Origin: Kaistia dalseonensis
GTDB taxonomy: Bacteria; Pseudomonadota; Alphaproteobacteria; Rhizobiales; Kaistiaceae
Direction of reading: 5' to 3'
DNA length: 64,000 bases
Assembly (NCBI RefSeq): GCF_030814715.1
Contig: NZ_JAUSVO010000003.1
Location: 186,001 to 250,000 of the forward strand
Both the position numbers and the translations under genes were made by a program. Under the pieces are notes generated by a model. It had not been told where the DNA came from. It ran no database searches and was given only the letters and a program-made list of their open reading frames with translations. Shown here in pieces: positions 1 through 8,694 of the stretch (the first letter of the stretch is position 1; the number at the start of each line of letters is the position of its first letter).

Positions 1-147
1 ACCGATCGGCACCTGCCGGCGAAACTTGAAGCCACGCAGTTTCTGACGGCGCAGATGCATCCAGAGATGGAGTTCCGCCTCCGTCATGGCCTTGCGCATC
101 GATTTCGCAAAACCACGCAAGCGCGGCTCGACCTCGCGTCGCGGCAT
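1..147 (-). CDS. DUF559 (endonuclease-like) domain protein, 3' part cut by window edge
   Basis: Only the first 49 codons are in the window; the gene runs off the left edge. The translation begins MPRREVEPRLRGF and contains AEAELHLW-like and LRGFKFRRQVPIG segments. These match the start of the DUF559 family, small proteins related to very-short-patch-repair-type endonucleases, where the R-R-Q-x-P-I-G stretch opens the nuclease fold. The catalytic residues lie further downstream and are not visible. The ATG at 147-145 is the only good start. The gene points away from the rest of the window, and a repeat-rich gap separates it from its neighbour. The family assignment rests on this short N-terminal match, so activity is unproven. 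Confidence 0.7.
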   Translation of the reverse strand, partial: MPRREVEPRLRGFAKSMRKAMTEAELHLWMHLRRQKLRGFKFRRQVPIG

Positions 148-275
148 GATGACCCCAATACCTGTCTCTGACGCCGATCATTCGACAGGCACAAGTTGTC
201 GTAAAGCGCGATCACGAGCCAGCGGTCGATTCTTGTAGGATGAGGCGCCGTCAAACCCGCCCCTGGAGGGCGGGT

Positions 276-296
276 CGAAAGTGCGCAGCACTTTCG
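276..296. repeat. Perfect 9-bp inverted repeat (hairpin)
   Basis: CGAAAGTGC at 276-284 pairs perfectly with GCACTTTCG at 288-296 around a 3-base loop. A related but imperfect GAAAG...CTTTC arrangement occurs near 6397-6419 in the gap after the first solute-binding-protein gene. This suggests a dispersed element rather than a gene-specific terminator. Confidence 0.75.
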
Positions 297-397
297 GGGC
301 GGGGGTAGCTTCGGCCCTTGCCGAAGCGTGCTTGGCGGTTGGTGTCGGCGGATGTCGGATAGGACAGGGGACAGCCCGATCAACGCGCCCCCTCCCC

Positions 398-437
398 AAA
401 ACCGCTTTGCGGTTTTGACCCTCCCTCAGGGGGAGGG
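398..437. repeat. Two adjacent palindromes (AAAACCGC hairpin and CCCTCCC/GGGAGGG)
   Basis: AAAACCGC at 398-405 pairs with GCGGTTTT at 409-416 around a TTT loop. CCCTCCC at 419-425 then pairs with GGGAGGG at 431-437. This double-palindrome layout is typical of rhizobial dispersed extragenic repeats. No gene function is implied. Confidence 0.7.
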
Positions 438-559
438 TTTGGATCGAGCTTGGGGTGACGCTTGTGGTCCAACATCTGAGCCGTCATGCCCGCATTATTG
501 TCGGCATCCACGTCTTGCTTGCGATCGTGGTGCGCCGGGCCCCTGTCAGGAAGGTGTGG

Positions 560-582
560 ATGGCCGGGACAAGCCCGGCCAT
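560..582. repeat. Dispersed palindrome, ATGGCCGGG stem
   Basis: ATGGCCGGG at 560-568 and CCCGGCCAT at 574-582 form a perfect 9-bp stem with a 5-base loop. The flanking GGATGGCCGGGACAAG context is, from general knowledge, a common intergenic repeat in Bradyrhizobium-like genomes. Confidence 0.75.
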
Positions 583-622
583 GACGGTTCGAGCGACCCG
601 CCCAACCCGGCCACAGGCCGTC

Positions 623-654
623 ATCCCGGGCGGAGCGAAGCGGAGACCCGGGAT
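623..654. repeat. Dispersed palindrome, ATCCCGGG stem
   Basis: ATCCCGGG at 623-630 pairs with CCCGGGAT at 647-654. The 16-base loop is itself purine-rich (CGGAGCGAAGCGGAGA). The whole unit resembles a widespread extragenic repeat in alphaproteobacterial genomes. Confidence 0.75.
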
Positions 655-705
655 CCATCCAGCCTGAGCGGTTCTTGCCTGTCACAACCGAGGCCTCGGC
701 TGAGG

Positions 706-723
706 TCCCCGCTTTCGCGGGGA
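706..723. terminator. Hairpin 3' of the M81 gene, possible terminator
   Basis: TCCCCGC at 706-712 and GCGGGGA at 717-723 form a 7-bp stem with a 4-base loop. It sits about 50 bases past the stop codon of the minus-strand M81 gene, where the operon transcript should end. There is no clear U-run, so it may be only another extragenic repeat. Confidence 0.4.
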
Positions 724-771
724 TGACGGCACGGGATGGGGAAGACGGCGCGTCATCGGCCAGCCGCGCCG

Positions 772-2214
772 TCAGCCCGGCGCGCGCTTCGAGGGCGTCG
801 CCCTGGGCGTGAACGCAAAATCCGCGTCGAACGGGAAGACGGGCCGCGTGCGCCGCACATTGGCGATGCGGGGAATGTCCTGGTCGACCACGCCTTCCGA
901 CAGCGCCATCAGGTTCGGATTGGCGAGTGGTGCGAGTTCCGGCGAGAGATAGCCGGACTTGACGACGACGAGATCGAAATCGCCCGGATGGAAACCGAAC
1001 TTGGTGAAGTCGGCAATGTCGTGGAACGGGCGCCGGCGCGCGGTCAGGATGATGGTCGCATCCCCTGCCCGCACCACGGCCTCGCGCCGGGCCGGCTCCG
1101 CAACGTCGAGCAGGACGGCGACCTCCGCCACTACGCTGACCGGCGTGCTCGACGGGTCGAGCGTCGCGCCGATCGAAAGCGTGACCGTGGCCCCGACGCC
1201 GGCAGCATAGGCAGCCTCCGTCGCGGGCGCGTCGGTGATGCCGGCAAAGACCGCCTTGCCGTGGCTCGCGCCTCGCGCAAGGACGGCGCCGAGCACGTCG
1301 GCCCGGTCGCCGACGCCGCCGCCGGTCGGGTTATCGCCCGATTCGGCGAAGATGACGGGCTTGGTGCCCGCCTCGGCGGCCCAGTCGAGGCATTCCTCGA
1401 TCGAGCCGGTCTTCGGCCCGAAGACGAAATCGTTCCGCGCCTCCCAACAGGCCGCGGCGAGCTTTACCGCCTCGGCGGCGAGCACGGCCCGGTCCGTGCC
1501 GGTCATGATGATCGAGGCGGTGGCGCGTGGCTCGTCGGCCCAGACATAGCCGACCATGATCGAGGCATCGAGCACGCCGGGCACGGCATCGACTTCCGGC
1601 AGGCGCGCATAGAGCGATTTCGCCGGCTCGTCGACCGTGCTGGTCCGCTCGCCCGGCAGCAACACAGGCACCTTGGCCCAGACCACGAAGGGCCTGACAT
1701 CGGTGGTGAGGCGCTGATGGAGCAGCGCCAGTGCTCGCCGCTTGGTCTCGGTGACGTCGATATGCGGCGCGGTGCGATAGGCGGAGAACATGTCGATCGC
1801 GTCGATGACGCGCTCGCTCACATTGCCGTGCAGGTCGTAGCTCGTCGAGATCGGACATTCATCGCCGACGATCGCCCGCGCGGCGGCGATCCAGTCGCCC
1901 TCGGCATCGTCCATGCCCTCGACATTCATCGCGCCATGCATGGCGAGATAGAGCCCGTCGATCGGCAGGCTCGCCTGCAGGCGGTCGAGAAACTCCGCCT
2001 TCAGCGCCTCATAGGTCGCGCGCTCGACGGGGCCGCCGGGAATGGCCCGGGCATGCAGCGTCGGCAGGATCTGCCAGTCCCATTCGCCGAGCACGGCGAA
2101 ATCGGCGGCGGCGGGAATCTCGGCGCCGCGCAGCACGGTGAAATCCTCGAGCCGGGCGAGGAGCGGATTATAGGTCGAGCATTCCGTATGGATGCCGCCA
2201 ACTGCGATCCTCAT
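772..2214 (-). CDS. M81 family metallopeptidase (MlrC-like)
   Basis: This 480-residue protein has the size and layout of the MlrC/DUF1485 family, whose founding member is the microcystin-degrading enzyme MlrC. Visible family marks are the N-terminal GGIHTECSTYNP segment, a MHGAM motif near residue 100 and a YDLHGN motif near residue 125, whose Asp-x-His is a proposed metal-binding pair. Its ATG overlaps the stop codon of the upstream hexosaminidase gene by four bases (ATGA), so the two are translationally coupled at the end of a sugar-uptake operon. No signal peptide is seen, so it is probably cytoplasmic. The substrate is unknown. The operon context suggests a small peptide or amide released with an amino sugar, which is inference. 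Confidence 0.85.
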   Translation of the reverse strand: MRIAVGGIHTECSTYNPLLARLEDFTVLRGAEIPAAADFAVLGEWDWQILPTLHARAIPGGPVERATYEALKAEFLDRLQASLPIDGLYLAMHGAMNVEGMDDAEGDWIAAARAIVGDECPISTSYDLHGNVSERVIDAIDMFSAYRTAPHIDVTETKRRALALLHQRLTTDVRPFVVWAKVPVLLPGERTSTVDEPAKSLYARLPEVDAVPGVLDASIMVGYVWADEPRATASIIMTGTDRAVLAAEAVKLAAACWEARNDFVFGPKTGSIEECLDWAAEAGTKPVIFAESGDNPTGGGVGDRADVLGAVLARGASHGKAVFAGITDAPATEAAYAAGVGATVTLSIGATLDPSSTPVSVVAEVAVLLDVAEPARREAVVRAGDATIILTARRRPFHDIADFTKFGFHPGDFDLVVVKSGYLSPELAPLANPNLMALSEGVVDQDIPRIANVRRTRPVFPFDADFAFTPRATPSKRAPG

Positions 2215-4247
2215 GCTTCGCCCGCCTCATTGTCCTGCCAGCCGTAAAGGATCGGCATCAAGCCGGCGAGCGCCTTGAAGCGCGGCCAGGATTTGCGCTC
2301 CGCCTTCGTCCAGCCGGTCTCGGCGATGGCCGAAAGGCGCGGGAAGACGAGGCGGTCGAAGATGGCACGATCGGTCATCGGCTCCGACCAGATACAGGCC
2401 TGGACACCCAGGAAACGGCTTTTCTGTGCGTCGCTCCAACCCGCCACGGGGTCGAAATGATAGGCCTTCTCCGGGCTCGACCAGCCCGCCCAGCCCGCGC
2501 CCGGCTCCGACCATTCGGTGCCGTTCGACATGTCGAGATAATAGGCCTGTCCCGGGCTCACCACGATGTCATAGCCCTGGCCGGCGAGTTCGGCGGATGC
2601 CTCGACCGTGCGCCAGCCGACGAGATAGGACTTCGCCTTGTCGATGACATCGCCATGCGCGGCCTCCTGCCAGCCGCCGGTGATGCAGCCGCGCGAGGCG
2701 AGAAAGGCGCTGATCCGCTCCAGGAACAGCGCCTGCAGGATCGCAGCGCCGGAGCCGTCGATCTCGTCGGCGCCGTCATGATTGGTCTCGACATTCAGGC
2801 GGCGGCTATGGGCATAGGCGATTTCCGGGCTGCCGACCATGCGCAGCTTGGCGAGCGCCAGCGGCGAGCCCGACCAGGCGCCGAGCGGCACCTCATCGGC
2901 GCCGATATGGATGATCTTCGACGGGAAGAGCTCGATCAGCTCGTCAAAGATGGTCTCGAGGACCTGATAGGTCTCCTCGCGCACCGGATTGATGCAATTG
3001 TTCGGGAAGCCCTGCACCGAGCTGTAGGTGCCGTGCTCGTCGGGATCGCGCAATTCGGGGATCGCCTGCAGCATCGCATAGCAATGGCCAGGCACGTCGA
3101 TCTCCGGCACCACGACGATGCCGAGCGCGGTGGCGAGCGCCACGATCTCGCGCACCGCCGCCTTGGTGTAATAGCCGCCGGTCGGCTGCGGGCCCGAGCC
3201 GAGCAGAGGCGGCAGAGCGAGGCCATGGCCGCGCCAGGACGCGATCTCGGTCAATGCCGGATAGGCCTCGATCTCGATGCGCCACGCCTCGTCATCGGAG
3301 AGATGCCAGTGGAACCGGTTCATCTTGTTCCAGGCGAGAATGCGCAGGAACGCCTTCACCTCGCCGGTCGAATAGAACTGCCGGGAAACGTCCAGATGCG
3401 TGCCGCGCCAGCCCTGCGCCGGCGCGTCGTCGATCGTGCCGCCGGCCGGGAACAGGAACGTGTTGGGGTAGCGGCGTGCACCGCGCAGCATCTGCCCGAG
3501 CGTGATCAGGCCATAGAGGAAGCCCGTTTCCGTCGCGGCCTTCAGCACCACCGCGTCCGGCGCGAAGGCCAGGCGATAGCCTTCGACGGCAAGCCCGGCC
3601 TCGACAACGAGGCGCACGGCGAGCCCGCCCTCGGCCGCGCCGCGCACGATCGCATCGGCGGGGAAAAGCGCGTCGGCGAGCATGGAGAAGCTCTCGATCG
3701 CCGCCTTGGCCTCAGGCGCCTCGCCCTCGGGGGCGAAGCCCACCGGCGTCGGCGCGCTGCCCGTGACGGCGACAGCGTTCGGCCACGGCACGACCGAAAT
3801 CGTAACGGGCGCCCGCGCCGGCACCTTGTAGATGACGGCGCCCCGCTTCAGCGGCGCGTTGTCGCCGGTCGACTGCGTCGCCTCGACGGAGACCGGCGCC
3901 GTGACGCCATCGGCGAAGGCGACATAGGCGGCATTGGTACCGTCGCTCCAGTGGCGCAGCGGATAGGAAAGGCCATGCGCCGTGACCGTCCAGGACTTGC
4001 CCGGCTCCAGCACGAAGCCGGCCGGCGGCGCGAAGGCGGAATGGTTGGAAAGCCGCGCGACGAGCGCGCCGCCCTCGATCGTGGCGGCCGGATCGATCCG
4101 CGCCGGGCCGCTGACGCAAAGCTGGAAGTCACGGATCGGCTCGGCGGAGAGATTGGTCAGCGTCAGCGCATAGGCGAGCGGACGCCCCTCGGCGGGCGGA
4201 GTCCATCGGGTTTCGAGGCGGAAGGCGGCCGGCGTAGCGAAGGTCAT
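2211..4247 (-). CDS. Beta-N-acetylhexosaminidase, glycoside hydrolase family 20
   Basis: The 678-residue product carries the GH20 signature HIGADEVP near residue 450; its Asp-Glu pair is the catalytic dyad of substrate-assisted hydrolysis. The upstream GWRGTHLDVSRQFY and NRFHWHLSDDEAWR segments are also typical of the GH20 barrel. An N-terminal domain of about 200 residues precedes the barrel. No signal peptide is evident, so it probably cleaves imported GlcNAc- or GalNAc-containing oligosaccharides in the cytoplasm. It lies 54 bases after the RpiR regulator and overlaps the M81 gene by four bases. The neighbouring sugar importer and regulator fit an amino-sugar oligosaccharide pathway. Family assignment is firm; the exact sugar is not known. 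Confidence 0.92.
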   Translation of the reverse strand: MTFATPAAFRLETRWTPPAEGRPLAYALTLTNLSAEPIRDFQLCVSGPARIDPAATIEGGALVARLSNHSAFAPPAGFVLEPGKSWTVTAHGLSYPLRHWSDGTNAAYVAFADGVTAPVSVEATQSTGDNAPLKRGAVIYKVPARAPVTISVVPWPNAVAVTGSAPTPVGFAPEGEAPEAKAAIESFSMLADALFPADAIVRGAAEGGLAVRLVVEAGLAVEGYRLAFAPDAVVLKAATETGFLYGLITLGQMLRGARRYPNTFLFPAGGTIDDAPAQGWRGTHLDVSRQFYSTGEVKAFLRILAWNKMNRFHWHLSDDEAWRIEIEAYPALTEIASWRGHGLALPPLLGSGPQPTGGYYTKAAVREIVALATALGIVVVPEIDVPGHCYAMLQAIPELRDPDEHGTYSSVQGFPNNCINPVREETYQVLETIFDELIELFPSKIIHIGADEVPLGAWSGSPLALAKLRMVGSPEIAYAHSRRLNVETNHDGADEIDGSGAAILQALFLERISAFLASRGCITGGWQEAAHGDVIDKAKSYLVGWRTVEASAELAGQGYDIVVSPGQAYYLDMSNGTEWSEPGAGWAGWSSPEKAYHFDPVAGWSDAQKSRFLGVQACIWSEPMTDRAIFDRLVFPRLSAIAETGWTKAERKSWPRFKALAGLMPILYGWQDNEAGEA

Positions 4248-4301
4248 TCTGTGTCGATCCGTGCGGATGAAGAAAACAAGATGAAGGCTGGACGAACCCG
4301 T

Positions 4302-5168
4302 TCAGTCACCGAGCGGCTGGGTATCGTCGCCGTCTCGGTTGATGACGAGCTGATGCTTGATCCGGCGCATGCTCTCGATCGCGCGTCCCTGCATGCGGGT
4401 CGCGACCGTCTGCGCGACCGTATCGATCATGGCGAGGAAAGCGTAACGGGCATGCGACGGCCGCAATATGTCGTTCTGCTCCGGCACGTCGATGGCGAGC
4501 AGCACATCGGCATGCTCGGCGACGGGCGAATTGGGGCGGGTCAGCACGATCCGGTCAATGTGATATTCGCCGGCGATCGCCAGCGTATTGGCGAGCTGCA
4601 TGTTCCGCCCGCTGGTCGAGGACGCGATGATGACCGTGCCCTTGGGCGCGCCTGCCGTGCGCATCATCTGCGCCTGATGATCCGTCGAGGCGCTGACGCG
4701 CAGTCCCAGACGAAAGAGCCTCGTCTCGAATTCGTTCGCCACCATGGTGGAAGCGCCACCGGAGCCGAAGGAGAGCACATAGCTCGACGCCACGATGCGG
4801 CTCGCCGCATCCTCGATCGCATCGGCATCGATCGCCTCGAAGAAGGAATAGAGCGAGGACTGGGCGCAGTTGACGATATGGCGCGCGATCTCGCTCGCGG
4901 TCTCGGGACCGGCTGGCGGGATCAGGTAGCGCTGGCCGAGAAAGCGGCTTTGAGCGAGGCGGACCTTGAAGTCACCGAAGCTCTGGCAGCCGAGACGGCG
5001 GCAGAAGCGCGTGACCGTCGGCGGCGAGATATCCGCGCGCGCCGCGAGCTCGACGATCGAGGCGTTCACCGCGGCCTGCACATCGGCGAGCACGATATCG
5101 GCAAGCCGGCGCTCGGAGCGGCTGAAGCTCTCCCTTTCGGCCTGCAGCAGCCCGACGAGATCGAGCAT
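4302..5168 (-). CDS. MurR/RpiR family transcriptional regulator
   Basis: A 288-residue regulator with an N-terminal HTH_6 domain (about residues 5-75, with TVTRFCRRLGCQSFGDFK as the recognition part) and a C-terminal SIS sugar-phosphate-binding domain that begins at YVLSFGSGGAST. I chose the ATG at 5168 because a GGGAGGA ribosome-binding site at 5175-5181 lies 6 bases upstream. A second ATG at 5174 would place that site too close. It sits inside the sugar operon between the ATPase gene and the hexosaminidase gene. It probably senses a phosphorylated or amino sugar made by the pathway and controls the operon. A second RpiR gene lies at 13.9 kb. Confidence 0.92.
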   Translation of the reverse strand: MLDLVGLLQAERESFSRSERRLADIVLADVQAAVNASIVELAARADISPPTVTRFCRRLGCQSFGDFKVRLAQSRFLGQRYLIPPAGPETASEIARHIVNCAQSSLYSFFEAIDADAIEDAASRIVASSYVLSFGSGGASTMVANEFETRLFRLGLRVSASTDHQAQMMRTAGAPKGTVIIASSTSGRNMQLANTLAIAGEYHIDRIVLTRPNSPVAEHADVLLAIDVPEQNDILRPSHARYAFLAMIDTVAQTVATRMQGRAIESMRRIKHQLVINRDGDDTQPLGD

Positions 5169-5234
5169 GATCATTCCTCCCGGCGCGAACCGGGCCGGCA
5201 TCCATGCCGGCCGTTCAGCGCGTTGGCCCGTCGA

Positions 5235-6326
5235 TCATGCCGGACGGGCGACGGCCTGGCCTTCGGCGTCGAACAGATGGCAATCGGCCGGTACGATCGA
5301 GACCGCGACATCCGCGTCGTCGGACATCACCGGATCGCCCTCGAACAACGCGATGAAGGTGTCGCCGTTCGGCAATTGCGAATAGGCGACGGTGTGGATG
5401 CCCAGCCGCTCGATGATGCCGGGCCGCAGCGTCATGGCGAATGCGCCATCCGAGCCGAGACGCACATGCTCGGGCCGGATGCCGACGGTCAGCCGCTTGC
5501 CGACCAGATCGGCAGCGCCGGCACGCGGCAGGTTGATCGTGCCGAGCGGGCCGAGATCGACCGAAACACCGGACGCGTTCGCGGCGGTGCAGGTGCCTTC
5601 GAGGAAGTTCATCTTCGGATTGCCGATGAAGCCGGCGACGAAGCGGTTCTGCGGCCGGTGATAGAGATCGAGCGGCGAGCCGACCTGCTCGATCCGGCCG
5701 GCGTTCAGCACGACGATCTTGTCGGCCATCGTCAGCGCCTCGACCTGATCATGCGTCACATAGATCATGGTCGCGCCGAGCTTCTTGTGCAGGCGCGTCA
5801 GTTCGATCCGCATGTCGGAGCGTAGCGCCGCGTCGAGATTGGAGAGCGGCTCGTCGAACAGGAAGATCTTGGGTTCGCGCACGATGGCGCGGCCGATCGC
5901 GACACGCTGGCGCTGGCCGCCCGAGAGCGTGCCCGGCTTTTGCTCCAGCCTCGTATCGAGCTGCAGCACCCGCGCCGCCGCCTCGACCCGCGTGCGGATA
6001 TCATTTTCGAGACGCTTCTCGACGCGGAGCGGAAAAGCGATGTTCTCAAACACCGTCATATGCGGATAGAGCGCATAGGACTGGAAAACCATGGCGATGC
6101 CGCGCTTGACGGGCGGCAGGTCGTTCACCGTCTTGCCGGCGATGACGATATCGCCGGACGTGACCTCCTCGAGGCCGGCGATCATCCTGAGCAGGGTCGA
6201 CTTTCCGCAGCCCGACGGGCCGACGAAAACGACGAACTCGCCCTCCGAGACTTCGAGATCGACGCCCTTGATGACGTCGGTTCCGGAGAACGACTTCTTC
6301 AGGCGGGAAAGGGTGAGCTGACTCAA
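5235..6326 (-). CDS. Sugar ABC transporter ATP-binding protein (UgpC/MsmK type)
   Basis: This 363-residue ATPase has Walker A GPSGCGKST at residues 36-44, LSGGQ at 134-138 and Walker B FLFDEP at 155-160. A C-terminal TOBE/OB region ends with VGIRPEHVRLG and its surroundings. That architecture is typical of the shared CUT1 importer ATPases (UgpC, MalK, MsmK). It should power the two permeases encoded upstream. The start codon is TTG at 6326, with GGAG about nine bases upstream; no ATG fits the conserved N-terminus. A 249-base gap with strong hairpins separates it from the solute-binding-protein gene, so its expression may be lower than that of the binding protein. Confidence 0.93.
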   Translation of the reverse strand: MSQLTLSRLKKSFSGTDVIKGVDLEVSEGEFVVFVGPSGCGKSTLLRMIAGLEEVTSGDIVIAGKTVNDLPPVKRGIAMVFQSYALYPHMTVFENIAFPLRVEKRLENDIRTRVEAAARVLQLDTRLEQKPGTLSGGQRQRVAIGRAIVREPKIFLFDEPLSNLDAALRSDMRIELTRLHKKLGATMIYVTHDQVEALTMADKIVVLNAGRIEQVGSPLDLYHRPQNRFVAGFIGNPKMNFLEGTCTAANASGVSVDLGPLGTINLPRAGAADLVGKRLTVGIRPEHVRLGSDGAFAMTLRPGIIERLGIHTVAYSQLPNGDTFIALFEGDPVMSDDADVAVSIVPADCHLFDAEGQAVARPA

Positions 6327-6483
6327 CGTTTCGGTCTCCGGTCGTACTGCGTTCGAAGGCGTAGAGCTGTCCTGAACCTCCCGCGCGACGGGAGATCGAA
6401 AGCACGGCAGGCACTTTCAGGATCGGGGCGCCGGTCATGCGGTGGACGCAAACGTCCGGCGAACGGCGTCCCGCGCCTGTCGC

Positions 6484-6503
6484 GGGACCGCTTGCGCGGT
6501 CCC
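6484..6503. repeat. 8-bp hairpin in sugar operon
   Basis: GGGACCGC at 6484-6491 pairs perfectly with GCGGTCCC at 6496-6503 around a TTGC loop. Confidence 0.75.
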
Positions 6504-6533
6504 GACCCTTTCGCGCGGAGAGGGTTCAAGCCC

Positions 6534-6562
6534 CTCCGGCCGGCCCGAAGGCCGCGCCGGAG
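6534..6562 (-). terminator. Strong hairpin 13 nt after the binding-protein stop codon
   Basis: CTCCGGC at 6534-6540 pairs with GCCGGAG at 6556-6562. The inner CGGCC (6541-6545) and GGCCG (6550-6554) extend the stem around a CGAA tetraloop. It begins 13 bases past the solute-binding-protein stop. No U-tract follows, so partial termination or protection of the upstream message from 3' decay is more likely than complete termination. Confidence 0.55.
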
Positions 6563-6575
6563 CGGACCCTGCGGC

Positions 6576-7787
6576 TTACTGGAACTGGCCGATTTCGCCA
6601 GCGGCCTTCTTCAGCGCGTCGGCCGGCGTGGCCTTGTCGGTCACGACCGACTGGACCATGTCGATCATGGCGTTCTGGAAGCCCTTATAGTCGAGGAAGA
6701 GCGGCTCCGGGCCACCATTCGCGATACCGTCCAGGAACGGCTTCCAGCTCGGATCTTCGCTGACGAGCGTGTCGACGCCGGCAACCGGACGCAGCGGCGT
6801 CAGGCCATGGGTCTTCTCATAGGCGAACTGGTTTTCCGGGTTGGTCAGGAGCTTGGCGAGGTCGACCGCCTGGTCCTCGACGCCGGTGCCCTTGAAGACG
6901 GCCATGCTGTCGGTGATCAGCAGCGTGCCGGGGCCCTTGGCCTCGGGACCGGTCGGGAGCGGCGCAACGCCCCACTTGATGGCCTTGCTCGTCTGGTTGC
7001 GGACCCACGGGCCGCCTTCGATCATCGCGACCTTGGCGTCGCTGAAGAGCTTGATCATGTCGTCCTGGTCATAGGCCGAAGGGCCTTCTTCCGAGACGGG
7101 AACGAGCTTCTTGATGAATTCGAGCGCGGCGAGGTTCTGCGGGCTGTCGAGCGTGATGGTCTCGCCGTCGATCACGGTGCCGTTGTTCGTGTACACGTAG
7201 TGCAGGAACTGGTGCATCGTGTTGTCCATGGTCTTGGCCGGCAGGCCGTAACCGGGGACACCCGTCTTTTCCTTGATCGTCTTCGCGTCGTTATAGAGCT
7301 CGTCCCAGGTGGTCGGCGCCTTCTCGGGGTCGAGGCCAGCCTTGGCGAAGAGGTCCTTGTTCCAGAACAGCGCCTTGGTCGAGAACGCGACCGGGATACC
7401 CCAGACCTGATCCTTGAACGTGACCGTCTCGACGATGTGCGGATAATAGGCGGCCTTCTCGGCATCCGTCATCGGGATCGGGATGATGAGGTCGTTGTCC
7501 GCGAACTGCTTCAGCGTGCGCGAACCGACATAGGCGAGACCGACCGGCGTGCCGGCGGCGGCGAGCGTCGTGATCTTGTCCTGGCACTGCGCCCAACCGA
7601 CGATCTCGGTCGAAACCTTGAAGCCGGGATTCTTGGCTTCCCAGGCCTTGATCAGATCCGGATAGGTCTCGGCGATCGCGTCGCCGCACTGGATCATGCT
7701 GACCGTCTTGTCTTCGGCGAACGAAAACGCCGTCGAGGCCAGCAGAGCGACGATCGCCCCGCCGATGATTTTCGAATGAACCGTCAT
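6576..7787 (-). CDS. Extracellular sugar-binding protein of CUT1 ABC importer
   Basis: The 403-residue product starts with a Sec signal peptide (MTVHSKIIGGAIVALLASTAFSFAEDK, cleavage expected near residue 24). It continues with the SBP_bac_1 pattern: an NPGFKVSTEI-like segment, DQVWGIPVAFSTKALFWNKDLF and WDELYNDAKTIKEKTG. It should bind an oligosaccharide in the periplasm and deliver it to the two permeases encoded just upstream. The ATG at 7787 follows a GGAAGGGATGG ribosome-binding region. The gene is flanked downstream by hairpins, as in the other two importer operons in this window. The ligand is unknown; the linked hexosaminidase points to an amino-sugar oligosaccharide. Confidence 0.93.
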   Translation of the reverse strand: MTVHSKIIGGAIVALLASTAFSFAEDKTVSMIQCGDAIAETYPDLIKAWEAKNPGFKVSTEIVGWAQCQDKITTLAAAGTPVGLAYVGSRTLKQFADNDLIIPIPMTDAEKAAYYPHIVETVTFKDQVWGIPVAFSTKALFWNKDLFAKAGLDPEKAPTTWDELYNDAKTIKEKTGVPGYGLPAKTMDNTMHQFLHYVYTNNGTVIDGETITLDSPQNLAALEFIKKLVPVSEEGPSAYDQDDMIKLFSDAKVAMIEGGPWVRNQTSKAIKWGVAPLPTGPEAKGPGTLLITDSMAVFKGTGVEDQAVDLAKLLTNPENQFAYEKTHGLTPLRPVAGVDTLVSEDPSWKPFLDGIANGGPEPLFLDYKGFQNAMIDMVQSVVTDKATPADALKKAAGEIGQFQ

Positions 7788-7836
7788 GACTTAACCATCC
7801 CTTCCTTCAACCCGCCCCCTCTGGATGGGAGCAATT

Positions 7837-8694
7837 TCATTGTTTAACGGCACCGGCGGTGATGCCGGCGACGAGGTAGCGCTGCAGGAAAACGAACACG
7901 ATCATCACCGGCAGGATGCCGGCGAAGCTTGCCGCCATCAGCTCGTTCCAGACGACACGCTCCTTGCCGAAGAAGGAGAAGAGACCAACGGCAAGCGGCA
8001 TGTATTCCGACTTCGAGTTGAAGGTCAGGGCGAAGATGAATTGCTGGGCGTAGGCGCCGATGAAGGTTGCGATCGCGACGACCACGATGCCGGGCAGCGC
8101 GATCGGCAGCACGACGCGCCTGAGCGTATAGAGACGTCCGGCGCCATCGGCCCAGGCGGCCTCTTCGAGCTCGCGCGGAATGCGCAGCATGTAGGTGCGC
8201 AGCAGCCAGATCCCGGTCGGGATCAGAAAGGCCACGCCGGGCACGATCATCGCGAAATAGGTATTGAGCAGGCCCAGCGTGCGCATCAGCCGGTAGAGCG
8301 GGATCAGCAGCACCGCGCCGGAGAACATGTTCACGGCGAGGAACATGCCGAGCAGCGGACCGCTGCCGCGGAACTCAAACCGTGCAAAGGCATACGCGGC
8401 CGGCACGACGATGATCACGACGACGATCGTGATGACCGTGGAGATGAAGAGGCTGTTCACGATGTAGCGGCCGAGAAGCGGAACATGCTCCCACATCGTG
8501 AAATAGGCGTCGAACGAGCCATCCTCCGGCCAGAAGCGGTACGGCGATGAGAAGAGGTGCTCCAACGGCTTCAGCGAAACCAGGAATCCCTCGACGAAGG
8601 GCGCCAGCACGAAGGACAGGAAGACCAGCAATCCCAGATAAACGCCGAGCGTCTCATACCAGGTGTAGCGATCGATCATGGGCCGTTCGCTCAT
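7837..8694 (-). CDS. Sugar ABC transporter permease (MalG type)
   Basis: A 285-residue inner-membrane permease with about six transmembrane segments. It carries the EAA-loop signature EEAAWADGAGRLYTLRRVVLPIALPG near residue 190, which contacts the ATPase. I chose the ATG at 8694, where translation starts MSERPMIDRYTWYE and overlaps the upstream permease stop by four bases. A longer open frame reaches 9006, but only by running through the other permease gene. It pairs with that permease to form the CUT1 channel and is followed 49 bases later by the binding-protein gene. Confidence 0.93.
   Translation of the reverse strand: MSERPMIDRYTWYETLGVYLGLLVFLSFVLAPFVEGFLVSLKPLEHLFSSPYRFWPEDGSFDAYFTMWEHVPLLGRYIVNSLFISTVITIVVVIIVVPAAYAFARFEFRGSGPLLGMFLAVNMFSGAVLLIPLYRLMRTLGLLNTYFAMIVPGVAFLIPTGIWLLRTYMLRIPRELEEAAWADGAGRLYTLRRVVLPIALPGIVVVAIATFIGAYAQQFIFALTFNSKSEYMPLAVGLFSFFGKERVVWNELMAASFAGILPVMIVFVFLQRYLVAGITAGAVKQ

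Larger units (their letters stand above)
148..771. other. Gene-free stretch with clustered palindromes
   Basis: About 620 bases lie between the DUF559-like gene and the end of the M81 gene. I see no credible coding region. Short open frames exist on both strands, but they run through palindromic DNA and have low-complexity translations. The stretch holds at least five separate inverted repeats, listed individually, and looks like an accumulation site for extragenic palindromic elements. Confidence 0.75.
6327..6575. other. Intra-operon gap with hairpins between binding-protein and ATPase genes
   Basis: This gap holds no convincing gene. It contains an 8-bp hairpin at 6484-6503, a longer one at 6534-6562, and a GAAAG...CTTTC element near 6397-6419. 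The position just 3' of the solute-binding-protein gene suggests mRNA stabilisation or partial termination. Confidence 0.6.

Noticed and set aside
736-2247. About 500-codon plus-strand frame over the first M81 gene
   Set aside because: Antisense shadow of the M81 gene; Arg/Gly/Asp-rich with no motif.
2457-5825. Very long open frame (over 1,100 codons) on the plus strand
   Set aside because: It runs antisense through the hexosaminidase, RpiR and ATPase genes. Its translation is Arg/Asp/His-rich and unlike any family, as expected from the shadow of GC-rich codons.
5940-7847. About 630-codon plus-strand frame over the binding-protein gene
   Set aside because: Antisense to the ATPase and solute-binding-protein genes and crosses their hairpin-filled gap.
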